DNA of 64,000 nt from Polyangium sp. y55x31 (GTDB taxonomy: Bacteria > Myxococcota_A > Polyangia > Polyangiales > Polyangiaceae). Numbering within the stretch: the stretch's first letter is position 1; every line of letters begins with the position of its first letter. Positions 8,667 to 16,621 of the stretch are shown piece by piece. The DNA lies in assembly GCF_029946505.1 (NCBI RefSeq), contig NZ_JARZHG010000018.1, positions 62,001 through 126,000 on the forward strand. Reading direction: 5' to 3'. The notes under the pieces are model-generated. The model was not told the origin of the DNA, did not search any database, and was given only the letters and a program-made list of their open reading frames with translations. A program made the translations under genes and the position numbers.

Positions 8667-11648
8667 ATGCCCATCTACCGGCTCGAGATCGAGAACCGGC
8701 CGGCCGTTCCGGACGCGCTCGCCACGAAAACCGCGCAGACGCTCTCGGCTTGGCTCGGCCTCTCCCCGGCGCGGATTCGTACGCGCAAGGTATACCTCTG
8801 TGATCTCGACATGTCCGAGGCCGAGGCCAAAAAGGTCCTCGCCGCCATCGCCGACCCCGTCATCGAGGTCGCGGCCCTCGGCGCGTTGCCCGACGGCGAA
8901 CCCGGCGATCCGCCCGTGATCCTGACCGTCTCCTTCTTGCCCGGCGTGACGGACGCAGTCGGCAAGAGCGTGAAAACCGCGTGTGAGGACGCGCTCGGGC
9001 GCGCGCTCGCGGGCCAGGTGTACACGGGCACGATGTACCTCGTCTGGGGCCTTCCGCGGGCCGACGTCGAGCGCGCGGCGGCCGAAGTCCTGCACAACCC
9101 GCTCATCCAGCGCATCCGCATCGACGCGCCTCCGCGCAGGCCCGACCTCTCCGTGCCGCGCGCCGGCGCGACCCAGGCGCCGCGGACCGAGATCGTCCCC
9201 TTGCGCGGCCTCTCCGACGAGGCGCTCGAACGGCTCTCGCGCGAGCGGCTCCTCGCGCTCTCGGTGCCCGAGATGCACGCGGCGCGCGACCATTTCGAGA
9301 AAGAAGGCCGCGAGCCCACCGACGCCGAGCTCGAGTGCATCGCGCAGACGTGGAGCGAGCACTGCAAGCACAAGATCTTCAACGCGCCGATCGAGTACAC
9401 GGACCCCGCGGGCAATACGCGGCGCATCGAGCGCGGCGTCTTCAAGACGTACGTCGTCGCCGCGACCGAGGACGTGCGCAAGGCGCGGGCGTCGTCGGGA
9501 ATCGACGGAGACGGCGGCGATTTCTTGGTTTCCGTCTTCAGCGACAATGCGGGCGTCGTGCGGTTCACGGACGAATGCCACCTCGTCTACAAGGTCGAGA
9601 CGCACAACTCGCCCTCGGCGCTCGATCCGTACGGCGGCGCGATGACCGGCATCGTGGGCGTCAACCGCGACAGCTTCGGCTGCGGGCTCGGGGCGGACCT
9701 GCTCGCGAACGTGTGGGGGTATTGTTTGGGCAAGCCAAACCATACCGGCGCGCTGCCGAAGGGTCTCATGCCCCCGCGGCGCATCCGCGACGGCGTACAC
9801 CACGGCGTCATCGACGGCGGCAATCAGTCCGGCATTCCGTACATGCGCGGCTTCGAGCTCTTCGACGACCGGTTCACGGGCAAACCGCTCGTGTATTGCG
9901 GGACCGTCGCGGCGATGCCCGTCGAGACGGCGGGCCGGCCCACGCACGAAAAATTCACGGCGCCCGGGGATCGGATCGTCATGATCGGCGGGCGCGTGGG
10001 CAAGGACGGCATTCACGGCGCCACGTTCTCCAGCGTCGAGCTGAACGAGAGCTCGCCCGTCCAGGCGGTGCAGATCGGCGACCCGATCACGCAGAAGATG
10101 ATGTTCGACATGCTCGCGGAGGCGCGGGATCGGGGCCTTTATAGCGGGATCACGGACAACGGCGCCGGCGGGCTTTCGAGCAGCGTCGGCGAGATGGCCG
10201 AGGCCTCGGGCGGCGCGGAGATCGACCTCGCGCGCGTGCCGCTCAAATACCCGGGCCTCGCCCCCTGGGAGATCCTCGTCAGCGAGGCGCAGGAGCGCAT
10301 GACGGTGGCCGTGCCTCCGGACAAACTGGAAGCATTCCTCGCGCTCGCCGCGCGCCGCGAGGTGGAGGCCACCGAGATCGGCACGTTCACGAATTCGGGC
10401 AAGCTCGTGGTGCGGTACGGCGAGGAGAAGGTCTGTGATCTCTCGCTCGCGTTCCTGCACGGCGGGCTGCCGAAGGTCGTGCGGACGGCGCGCTGGAGCC
10501 CGCCCCCGCGGGCATTCGCGAGCGCCGCGGACCGGGACGAGGCGCTCGCCGCGCGGCCGCTCGGCGACCTCGTGGTGTCGATGCTCGCGCAGCCGAACAT
10601 CCGCAGCGGTGAGCGGTACGCGCGCCATTACGATCACGAGGTGAAGGGGCTCGCCGTGGTAAAACCCTTCGTCGGTGTTTTTCGGGACGTACCGGCCACG
10701 GCCACGGTCATGCGCGTGCGACACGGGCGCGACGAGGGCGTGGTGCTCGGCGAGGGGATTCACCCGCACTGGAGCGACATCGACACGCACGCGATGGCCC
10801 TCGCCTGCGCGGACGAGGGCGTGCGGCGCATCCTCTGCGCCGGCGCGCGGATCGATCGAATGGCCGCGCTCGACAACTTCTGCTGGCCCGACCCGATCAA
10901 GAGCACGACCACGCCCGACGGCGAGCACAAGCTCGCGCAGCTCGTACGCGCGTGCGAGGGATTGTACGAGGCGTGCGTGGCGTACGGGCTGCCGCTCATC
11001 TCGGGCAAGGACTCGATGAAGAACGACGCGACCCTCGGCGGCGTGAAGATCTCTGTACCGCCGACCCTGCTCGTCAGCGTCATCGGGCAAATGAAGGATG
11101 TGCGGTGCGCGCTCACGCTTTCACCGCGTGCGCCGGGCGACGTCGTGTATCTGCTCGGCGAGACGGAGGACGCGTGCGGCGAGAGCGAGCTTTCCAGGCT
11201 CCTCGGGCTCGCCCTCGAGGGTGTCCCGCGCACGGACGCGAAGCGATTTGCGGCGCGGTATCATGCATTCGCCGCGGCGCACGAGGCGGGCCTCGTTCGG
11301 TCGGCGCACGTGCTCTCGCGCGGCGGGCTCGCGGTCGCGCTCTCGCACATGGTGATGGCGAGCGAGCTCGGTTTGTCGGTCTCGCTCGATGGCGTGGGCG
11401 CGGGGCTCTCCCCGGCGATCGCGCTCTTCAGCGAATCGACGGGGCGCATCCTGCTCAGCACCCGGGCCGAGGACGCGGCCGCGCTCGAAGCGCGCCTCTC
11501 GCCGCACGCCCTCGTCCGGCTCGGCACGGTCGAACCAGGCTCGTCCGGGCGCGGGTATTTACGTATTCGTCAGGGAGGACAAACGCTCGCCGAGATCGGC
11601 TCGGACGCGCTCCGCCGCGCCTTCCAGGAGGAATCCCATGCCGTCTGA
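8667..11648 (+). CDS. purL: Phosphoribosylformylglycinamidine synthase, synthetase subunit
   Basis: A 993-residue enzyme of de novo purine synthesis that converts FGAR, ATP and ammonia to FGAM. Residues 1-165 contain two tandem PurS-like halves, each ending in a pattern like DPVIEVAAL or NPLIQRIRI, the arrangement known in large PurL where this domain mimics a PurS dimer. The synthetase core carries TWSEHCKHKIF, VETHNSPSALDPYGG, DNGAGGLSSSVGEMAE and ISGKDSMKND. There is no C-terminal glutaminase; that activity is encoded by the next gene. Length and layout are therefore intermediate between three-subunit and single-chain enzymes. The start ATG follows a short spacer from the divergent membrane-protein gene. 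Confidence 0.95.
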   Translation: MPIYRLEIENRPAVPDALATKTAQTLSAWLGLSPARIRTRKVYLCDLDMSEAEAKKVLAAIADPVIEVAALGALPDGEPGDPPVILTVSFLPGVTDAVGKSVKTACEDALGRALAGQVYTGTMYLVWGLPRADVERAAAEVLHNPLIQRIRIDAPPRRPDLSVPRAGATQAPRTEIVPLRGLSDEALERLSRERLLALSVPEMHAARDHFEKEGREPTDAELECIAQTWSEHCKHKIFNAPIEYTDPAGNTRRIERGVFKTYVVAATEDVRKARASSGIDGDGGDFLVSVFSDNAGVVRFTDECHLVYKVETHNSPSALDPYGGAMTGIVGVNRDSFGCGLGADLLANVWGYCLGKPNHTGALPKGLMPPRRIRDGVHHGVIDGGNQSGIPYMRGFELFDDRFTGKPLVYCGTVAAMPVETAGRPTHEKFTAPGDRIVMIGGRVGKDGIHGATFSSVELNESSPVQAVQIGDPITQKMMFDMLAEARDRGLYSGITDNGAGGLSSSVGEMAEASGGAEIDLARVPLKYPGLAPWEILVSEAQERMTVAVPPDKLEAFLALAARREVEATEIGTFTNSGKLVVRYGEEKVCDLSLAFLHGGLPKVVRTARWSPPPRAFASAADRDEALAARPLGDLVVSMLAQPNIRSGERYARHYDHEVKGLAVVKPFVGVFRDVPATATVMRVRHGRDEGVVLGEGIHPHWSDIDTHAMALACADEGVRRILCAGARIDRMAALDNFCWPDPIKSTTTPDGEHKLAQLVRACEGLYEACVAYGLPLISGKDSMKNDATLGGVKISVPPTLLVSVIGQMKDVRCALTLSPRAPGDVVYLLGETEDACGESELSRLLGLALEGVPRTDAKRFAARYHAFAAAHEAGLVRSAHVLSRGGLAVALSHMVMASELGLSVSLDGVGAGLSPAIALFSESTGRILLSTRAEDAAALEARLSPHALVRLGTVEPGSSGRGYLRIRQGGQTLAEIGSDALRRAFQEESHAV

Positions 11649-11656
11649 CGGTCACC

Positions 11657-11699
11657 GCTTGGGGGCTGCGCTCGGACAAGCCGAGCTACGCCCCCAAAC
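11657..11699 (+). repeat. 43-bp palindromic dispersed repeat, copy 1
   Basis: An interrupted palindrome with outer arms TTGGGGGC (11659-11666) and GCCCCCAA (11690-11697) and inner arms GCTCGG (11670-11675) and CCGAGC (11681-11686). A second copy, on the opposite strand at 44022-44064, differs at only 3 of 43 positions. It lies between the purL stop and the preferred purQ start. This is REP-like: too short to encode anything and probably moved or copied in trans. Transcribed, it would fold into a hairpin between the two cistrons. Confidence 0.7.
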
Positions 11700-11730
11700 C
11701 CCCAGATCTGCGCCGAAAGAGGCGCGCGAC

Positions 11731-12546
11731 GTGCGTGTCCTCGTGCTCACGGGCTACGGGCTCAACTGCGAGGCCGAGACGGCCGCCGGGTTTTTACGCG
11801 CCGGCGCGACGGTCGATCTCGTCCACCTGAGCGAGATCCTGGAGCGCGGCGGACAGGCCGACACGCTCGCCGGGTATCACATCCTCGCGTTCATCGGCGG
11901 TTTTTCCTTCGGCGATCACATCCAGAGCGGACGCGTGTTCGCCAATCGTCTCCGGTTCCGGCTCGGCGAGGCGCTCTGCCGGTTCGTCGACGACGGCGGG
12001 CTTGCGCTCGGGGTCTGCAATGGATTCCAGACGCTGGTTTGTCTGGGCCTCCTGCCGGGCGTGAGCCGCGCGCGGGGCATGCCGCTCGCTGCGCAGCAGG
12101 CGGCGCTCGTGCACAACGACCGGCTCGGGTATTTCGACACCTGGGTGAAGCTCGCCGTCGACCCCGCGAGCCCCTGCGTGTGGACGCGCGGAATCGGCCC
12201 CACGATCGAGATGCCGAGCCGCCACGGCGAGGGCAAGCTGCTCTTCCTCGACGAATCGCTCCGCGACGAGATCCTCGCCTCGCGCCTCGTGCCCGTGCGT
12301 TACGCGGACGCGAGCGGCGCGCCGACGGAGGTCTGGCCGGACAACCCCAACGGCTCACCGGGCGGCATGGCGGGGCTCTGCGATCCCACGGGGCGCATCT
12401 TCGGGCTCATGCCGCACCCCGACGCGTATCTTTATCCGGAGAACCACCCCGACTGGATCCGGCAACGCGACGCGGGAACACTCCCGGCCGCGGGCCTCGG
12501 CCTGCGCATCTTCGAGAACGGAGTACGGGCCGCGCTCGCGGGGTAG
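11731..12546 (+). CDS. purQ: Phosphoribosylformylglycinamidine synthase, glutaminase subunit
   Basis: A class I glutamine amidotransferase that releases ammonia for PurL. The nucleophile elbow is GVCNGFQ with Cys96, and the C-terminal catalytic His is His229 in MPHPD, where many homologues have HPE. An ATG at 11638 overlapping the purL stop would give 302 residues. I prefer GTG 11731 (271 residues), because AAAGAGG lies upstream of it, the conserved family sequence begins there (VRVLVLTGYG), and the extra 31 codons coincide with a palindromic repeat found elsewhere in the window. The purL-purQ order fits one complex. The start choice is uncertain but the identity is not. Confidence 0.93.
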   Translation: MRVLVLTGYGLNCEAETAAGFLRAGATVDLVHLSEILERGGQADTLAGYHILAFIGGFSFGDHIQSGRVFANRLRFRLGEALCRFVDDGGLALGVCNGFQTLVCLGLLPGVSRARGMPLAAQQAALVHNDRLGYFDTWVKLAVDPASPCVWTRGIGPTIEMPSRHGEGKLLFLDESLRDEILASRLVPVRYADASGAPTEVWPDNPNGSPGGMAGLCDPTGRIFGLMPHPDAYLYPENHPDWIRQRDAGTLPAAGLGLRIFENGVRAALAG

Positions 12547-12627
12547 ATCGACACTTCGTCGTCACCATTCTCCTTTTGCCGACCTCGGGGCGTTCGTGCT
12601 CTCATGCGGCCAGAGGAGAAGTTTCGT

Positions 12628-14766
12628 ATGGCGATGCGGCGTGTCCGTGGGCTGTTCTTCGGGGCTGGTCTCTGGGCCCTCGTTTCTTGCGGCGGCGCGG
12701 CCGTACAGACGCCGCCCGAGACCGGCGCGGGGGCGAAAACGGACGTCGCGGTCGCGCCGCCCGCGCCCACCACCACCGCCGCGGCGCCGGCCAAGGACGC
12801 CGCGCTCGAGCCGCCGCAGAAGATCGATTCGCTCCTCCGCCTCGTGCCACGCGACGCCGTGCTCGTGGCAAACGTGCCGCCGCCCGAGAAGGCGCTCGCC
12901 GCGATGGATCCGGCGCTCCGGGCGGGGCTGCTCTCCGAGCTCGCGGGGGGCCTCTCGGGGAAACTTGGGCTCGACCCGGCGCTCGTCGCGGACCTCGTCA
13001 AATCATTCGAGGGCGCCGTCGTGTTCGCGGGTCCGGCCACGCCCGACGGTCCGCCTGAGCCGATGGACAGGTTTTGTTATGCGGCCCGAATGAACGACGG
13101 GGCGCTCGTGACGAAGGCGCTCGGCGCGCTCGGGGCCGAGAAAAAGGAGCGGGGCCTCTTCGTCGTCCGTTCGCCGAAGGGCCTCGAAGTCATGCACGGA
13201 GCGTGGATCGAGGGGGCACGCGCGCTCGTCGGGTGCCTGCAAAAAGAGAACCTCCGTGATGCGTTCGAGGTCGGTCATGGGCGCGCGCCTTCGGTCGAGG
13301 GATCGGCGCTGCTCGTCAAGGAGCGCGCGGGGGATCCGTTCATCGCGGTCGATTTGCATGGCCTCGGGGCCGACACGAAATCGCCGCCCGAGCCGGGCTC
13401 GCGCCTCTTCGTCGCGCTCGTGGGACAACCGCAGGGGCTCGGGCTCGACCTGCGATTCTCGGGATATGGGCCCGATTTCCCGGCGCTCGGCTCGGTGCTC
13501 GACGCGGCGCCGCAGGTCGTCATGCCGAAGCTGCCGGAAGGCGCGCTTGCTGCCATCGGTTTGTCGACGCAGCGTTCGTCCGGCAAAACCGTGGCGGACG
13601 TTCTGGATGTGGTGCTCGGGCGCTCGACATCGCCTGGTCTCGCGCAGAGGTTGTTGCAGCGGGAGCTCGGTAACGTCGGGATCGAGCTCGCGGACTTCGA
13701 AAAGGCGCTCGGCGGCGAGGTCGTGATCGGATTGTACCGGGATCCGAAGCGGCCGTTTTCGTTCGATGACGTGAGCGACGATCCCGCGAAGGACATGGCG
13801 GCGCTCGTGGTGATCGCGACGAAGGATGCGGACGCGCAGAAAAAGGCCTTTTCGAGCTTCCACGTGGGCATAAAGCCGGACAAGAAGGACACACTCAGAG
13901 GGAATACGTACACGCGGGATCCGGGGGACGGCTCCTTCCTCCACATCGAAATGCGGCCGGGGTTCGCCGTCATCGGGCTCGGCAACAAGAAAGTCGCGCT
14001 CGACGCCGTGCGCCGGTTTGGGAAAGACACGAATACGTTGTCCACGAATCCAGCGTTCCTCACGGCGCGCGCGAAGGAGAAGGCCGCGTCGCATGCGCTG
14101 CTCTTCTTCGATCCGGCGCTCGCCCGGCTGATCGCCGATCCGACCTCGGGCGCGGCGCCCGGCACGCGGGTCGGGGGCGGATCGATGCTCTCGCTCGTGC
14201 TGTTCCCGAGTGATCGTGGGCTCGAGCTCGCCGCGACCGGGGACGGCGCGGCGGAGCTCTTGGGGATCGGCGCGGCGCTCGCGGTGAACGGCGTCAAGCG
14301 GTACACGACGCGCACGAAAGCCGCGGAGGCCAGGCATACGCTCGGCATGATGGCCCGCGCGGCCGTGGCCGCATACGAGCGCGAGCAGGCCGACGCAAAG
14401 GCGGGGACGCACAAGCTGTGCAAATCGGCGACGCCGGTGCCGAGCGTCGTGCCCCGGGACACGACGTATCTGCCTTCGGGGAAACCGGGGCAGGATTTCG
14501 AGCAGGGCGATGAGACCTCGGGCTGGCGTTGCCTCAAGGTCTCGCTCGTGCAGCCGATCCGGTACCAGTACGAATACCGTGTGGGCGGGAACTACAAAGG
14601 ACCGAAGCGCGGCGGGCCCGATCCGGGCAAGGACGGGTTCGAAGTCTCGGCCGAGGGTGACCTCGACGGCGACGGCAAGACGAGCCTGTTCACCATGATT
14701 GGAAAGATTCAGAAAGGGACGGTCGTCCTGTCCACACAGATGTTCATATCGGACGAGCTCGAATGA
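12628..14766 (+). CDS. Large lipoprotein with pilin-like C-terminal domain
   Basis: The start at ATG 12628 is supported by GAGGAGAA eight bases upstream; an earlier ATG at 12604 would spoil the signal peptide. The 712-residue product has a lipoprotein signal (LWALVSC, Cys21), an Ala/Pro/Thr linker and a long central region of unknown function beginning LLRLVPRDAVLVANVP, a pattern seen in uncharacterised bacterial surface proteins. The last 150 residues (GMMARAAVAAYERE, then LCKSATPVPSVVP, GWRCLKVSL, YQYEY, AEGDLDGDGKTS) resemble the globular part of deltaproteobacterial pilin-like proteins. The protein probably sits on the envelope. The function is not known. Confidence 0.8.
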   Translation: MAMRRVRGLFFGAGLWALVSCGGAAVQTPPETGAGAKTDVAVAPPAPTTTAAAPAKDAALEPPQKIDSLLRLVPRDAVLVANVPPPEKALAAMDPALRAGLLSELAGGLSGKLGLDPALVADLVKSFEGAVVFAGPATPDGPPEPMDRFCYAARMNDGALVTKALGALGAEKKERGLFVVRSPKGLEVMHGAWIEGARALVGCLQKENLRDAFEVGHGRAPSVEGSALLVKERAGDPFIAVDLHGLGADTKSPPEPGSRLFVALVGQPQGLGLDLRFSGYGPDFPALGSVLDAAPQVVMPKLPEGALAAIGLSTQRSSGKTVADVLDVVLGRSTSPGLAQRLLQRELGNVGIELADFEKALGGEVVIGLYRDPKRPFSFDDVSDDPAKDMAALVVIATKDADAQKKAFSSFHVGIKPDKKDTLRGNTYTRDPGDGSFLHIEMRPGFAVIGLGNKKVALDAVRRFGKDTNTLSTNPAFLTARAKEKAASHALLFFDPALARLIADPTSGAAPGTRVGGGSMLSLVLFPSDRGLELAATGDGAAELLGIGAALAVNGVKRYTTRTKAAEARHTLGMMARAAVAAYEREQADAKAGTHKLCKSATPVPSVVPRDTTYLPSGKPGQDFEQGDETSGWRCLKVSLVQPIRYQYEYRVGGNYKGPKRGGPDPGKDGFEVSAEGDLDGDGKTSLFTMIGKIQKGTVVLSTQMFISDELE

Positions 14767-14950
14767 CGTGATTCTCGAGCGTTACGCTCCGCGTCATCAT
14801 TGCTCCGGACAGATGCGTCGCGCCAAGCGGTGACTCGCGCTTGCGCCCGGCGACCAATCAACGTACCCCTTCCATTTCGTATCCCTGCCTCGGCATCGCG
14901 TCCCGAAGGCCCACACGATCCCACCCTGGAAACGAAGAAGGGTTCACGCC

Positions 14951-16567
14951 ATGAGACGTCTGCTTTGCCTGCTGATGTTTGCGCCCGTGCTTTCGGCCTC
15001 CGCCCTCCTCTCCGGCTGCGGCGGCGAGGAAGGCACCGGCGAGGGGGACGCCACGCTGATTCCCGGTGAAGGGGCCGCCAGCCCGACCGCTGGTATGCAC
15101 CCTTATCACCCCCATTTCGAGGCAGCGGCGAAGGAGTTCGCCGTCCCGGCCTCGCTGCTCGTCGCGATCGGATACGCCGAGACGCAGCTCTATCACGTGC
15201 CCGGTGATACCTCCGAGTTCGATGGTGTCCCGCCTGCGTATGGCGTGATGGCATTGCGCGGCGAGGCGCTCGCGAAGGGCGCCGCGCTCGCGGGCCTGAG
15301 CGAGGAGGAAGTCCAGACCGAGCCCGCGGCCAACATCCGGGCCGCCGCGGCGCTGCTCGACGCCCACGCCGAGGAGCTCGGCTTCGACCGCGCGGATATC
15401 GGCGCGTGGGCGCCCGCGGTGGCGGCGTACTTCAATCATCCGAGCCTCGACGCGCAGGCGCATTTCGTTCATGACGAGGTCTACCGCCACCTGCGCGAGG
15501 GCATCGCGGCGCCCGAGGACAGCGGGATCGACGAGATCCTCGCGGCGAACCCCGACGCAACGCCGAAATTCCCGAAGCCCGAGTTCATCGGCAAGCCCGG
15601 GCCCGCGAACGCGGTTTATGCCGGATCCGTGTGGCGTCCCGCGCCGTCGTCGAACTACACCTCGGGCCGCAACGGATACAAGGCCGAGCTGCTCGTCGTC
15701 CACACCTGCGCCGGCACGTATTCGGGCTGCTGGGGCTGGCTCACGACGCCCTATCCGACGAACCCGTACAAGACGAGCGCGCATTACGTCGTCAACGAGA
15801 GCGGCAGCGAGATCTCGGCGCTCGTCGACGAGGCGAACACGGCGCACCACGTCGGCGCGAGCTGGAATGGCCTGCCCACGAATCCGCGATCGGTCGGCAT
15901 CGAGCACGGCGGTTATCCGTACGCCGGCGCGAACAAGTGGACCGAGGGCCAGGTCGCGGCGTCGGCGAAGCTCTCGTGCGACATCGTGAAGCGGCAGAAC
16001 ATCATCCGCGATCGGCAGCACATCATCGGCCATTACCAGCCGGATCCGGTGAACCGGGCGAACGACCCCGGGACCGATTTCCCCTGGGCCGATTACATGA
16101 ACCGCATCAACACGTGCGTCGGTGGCGGCGGCGGCGGCGCCTCGTACATCACGGTCGACAGCAACAACGCGAACAACAACAGCGCGGTGGCGCGTATCGT
16201 GGCGCCCTCGGCGAACTGGACGTCGTCCACGAACGTCGCCGGGTATTACGGCACGGGGTATTATGCCGCGCCCACGGCGGCGATCTCCGACGGCGCGACG
16301 TTCGAGTTCTACCTGTCCGCGGCGGCCTCGAAGCAGGTCTACGCGTGGTGGACCTCGGCCTCCGATCGGTCGACGACGACGCCCTTCGTCATCTTCGACG
16401 CGAACGGCACGAAGCTCGGCACGGTGAGCAAGAATCAGCAGACGGGCGGAGGCGCGTGGCAGCTCCTCGGCACGTACAATTTCACGCCTGGCTGGAACCA
16501 GGTCGTCGTCTCGCGCTGGACGGCGACCGGTTATCAGGTCATCGCCGACGCCGTGCAGATTCGCTGA
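14951..16567 (+). CDS. Peptidoglycan amidase lipoprotein (lysozyme-like + Amidase_2 + golvesin-like domains)
   Basis: A 538-residue lipoprotein with lipobox LLSGC (Cys23). Residues about 50-190 resemble a soluble lytic transglycosylase fold (FAVPASLLVAIGYAETQLY, PPAYGVMALRG). Residues about 235-395 form an N-acetylmuramoyl-L-alanine amidase/PGRP-type domain, with VVHTCAG and GHYQPDP supplying likely zinc histidines, plus SAHYVVNESG and SVGIEHGG. After a Gly linker, the last 135 residues (YITVDSNNANNNSAV to IADAVQIR) match a golvesin/xanthan-lyase C-terminal beta domain. It could cleave both glycan and stem peptide, in self wall remodelling or predatory lysis; which one is inference. A strong terminator follows. 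Confidence 0.88.
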   Translation: MRRLLCLLMFAPVLSASALLSGCGGEEGTGEGDATLIPGEGAASPTAGMHPYHPHFEAAAKEFAVPASLLVAIGYAETQLYHVPGDTSEFDGVPPAYGVMALRGEALAKGAALAGLSEEEVQTEPAANIRAAAALLDAHAEELGFDRADIGAWAPAVAAYFNHPSLDAQAHFVHDEVYRHLREGIAAPEDSGIDEILAANPDATPKFPKPEFIGKPGPANAVYAGSVWRPAPSSNYTSGRNGYKAELLVVHTCAGTYSGCWGWLTTPYPTNPYKTSAHYVVNESGSEISALVDEANTAHHVGASWNGLPTNPRSVGIEHGGYPYAGANKWTEGQVAASAKLSCDIVKRQNIIRDRQHIIGHYQPDPVNRANDPGTDFPWADYMNRINTCVGGGGGGASYITVDSNNANNNSAVARIVAPSANWTSSTNVAGYYGTGYYAAPTAAISDGATFEFYLSAAASKQVYAWWTSASDRSTTTPFVIFDANGTKLGTVSKNQQTGGGAWQLLGTYNFTPGWNQVVVSRWTATGYQVIADAVQIR

Positions 16568-16579
16568 ACCCCTCTCCAG

Positions 16580-16613
16580 GGCCCGCGGCGTCACGCGCGC
16601 CGCGGGCCTTTTT
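16580..16613 (+). terminator. Rho-independent terminator after amidase gene
   Basis: A perfect 11-bp GC-rich stem (GGCCCGCGGCG at 16580-16590 and CGCCGCGGGCC at 16598-16608) with a 7-base loop is followed by five T residues (16609-16613). It lies 13 bases after the amidase stop. The next start codon is only 9 bases after the T-tract. Confidence 0.9.
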
Positions 16614-16621
16614 CAAGACGC

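Noticed and set aside
8499-11090. Very long minus-strand open frame opposite purL
   Set aside because: Only its last 136 codons (8088-8498) look like a protein; the rest is an antisense shadow of purL with His/Arg-rich composition.
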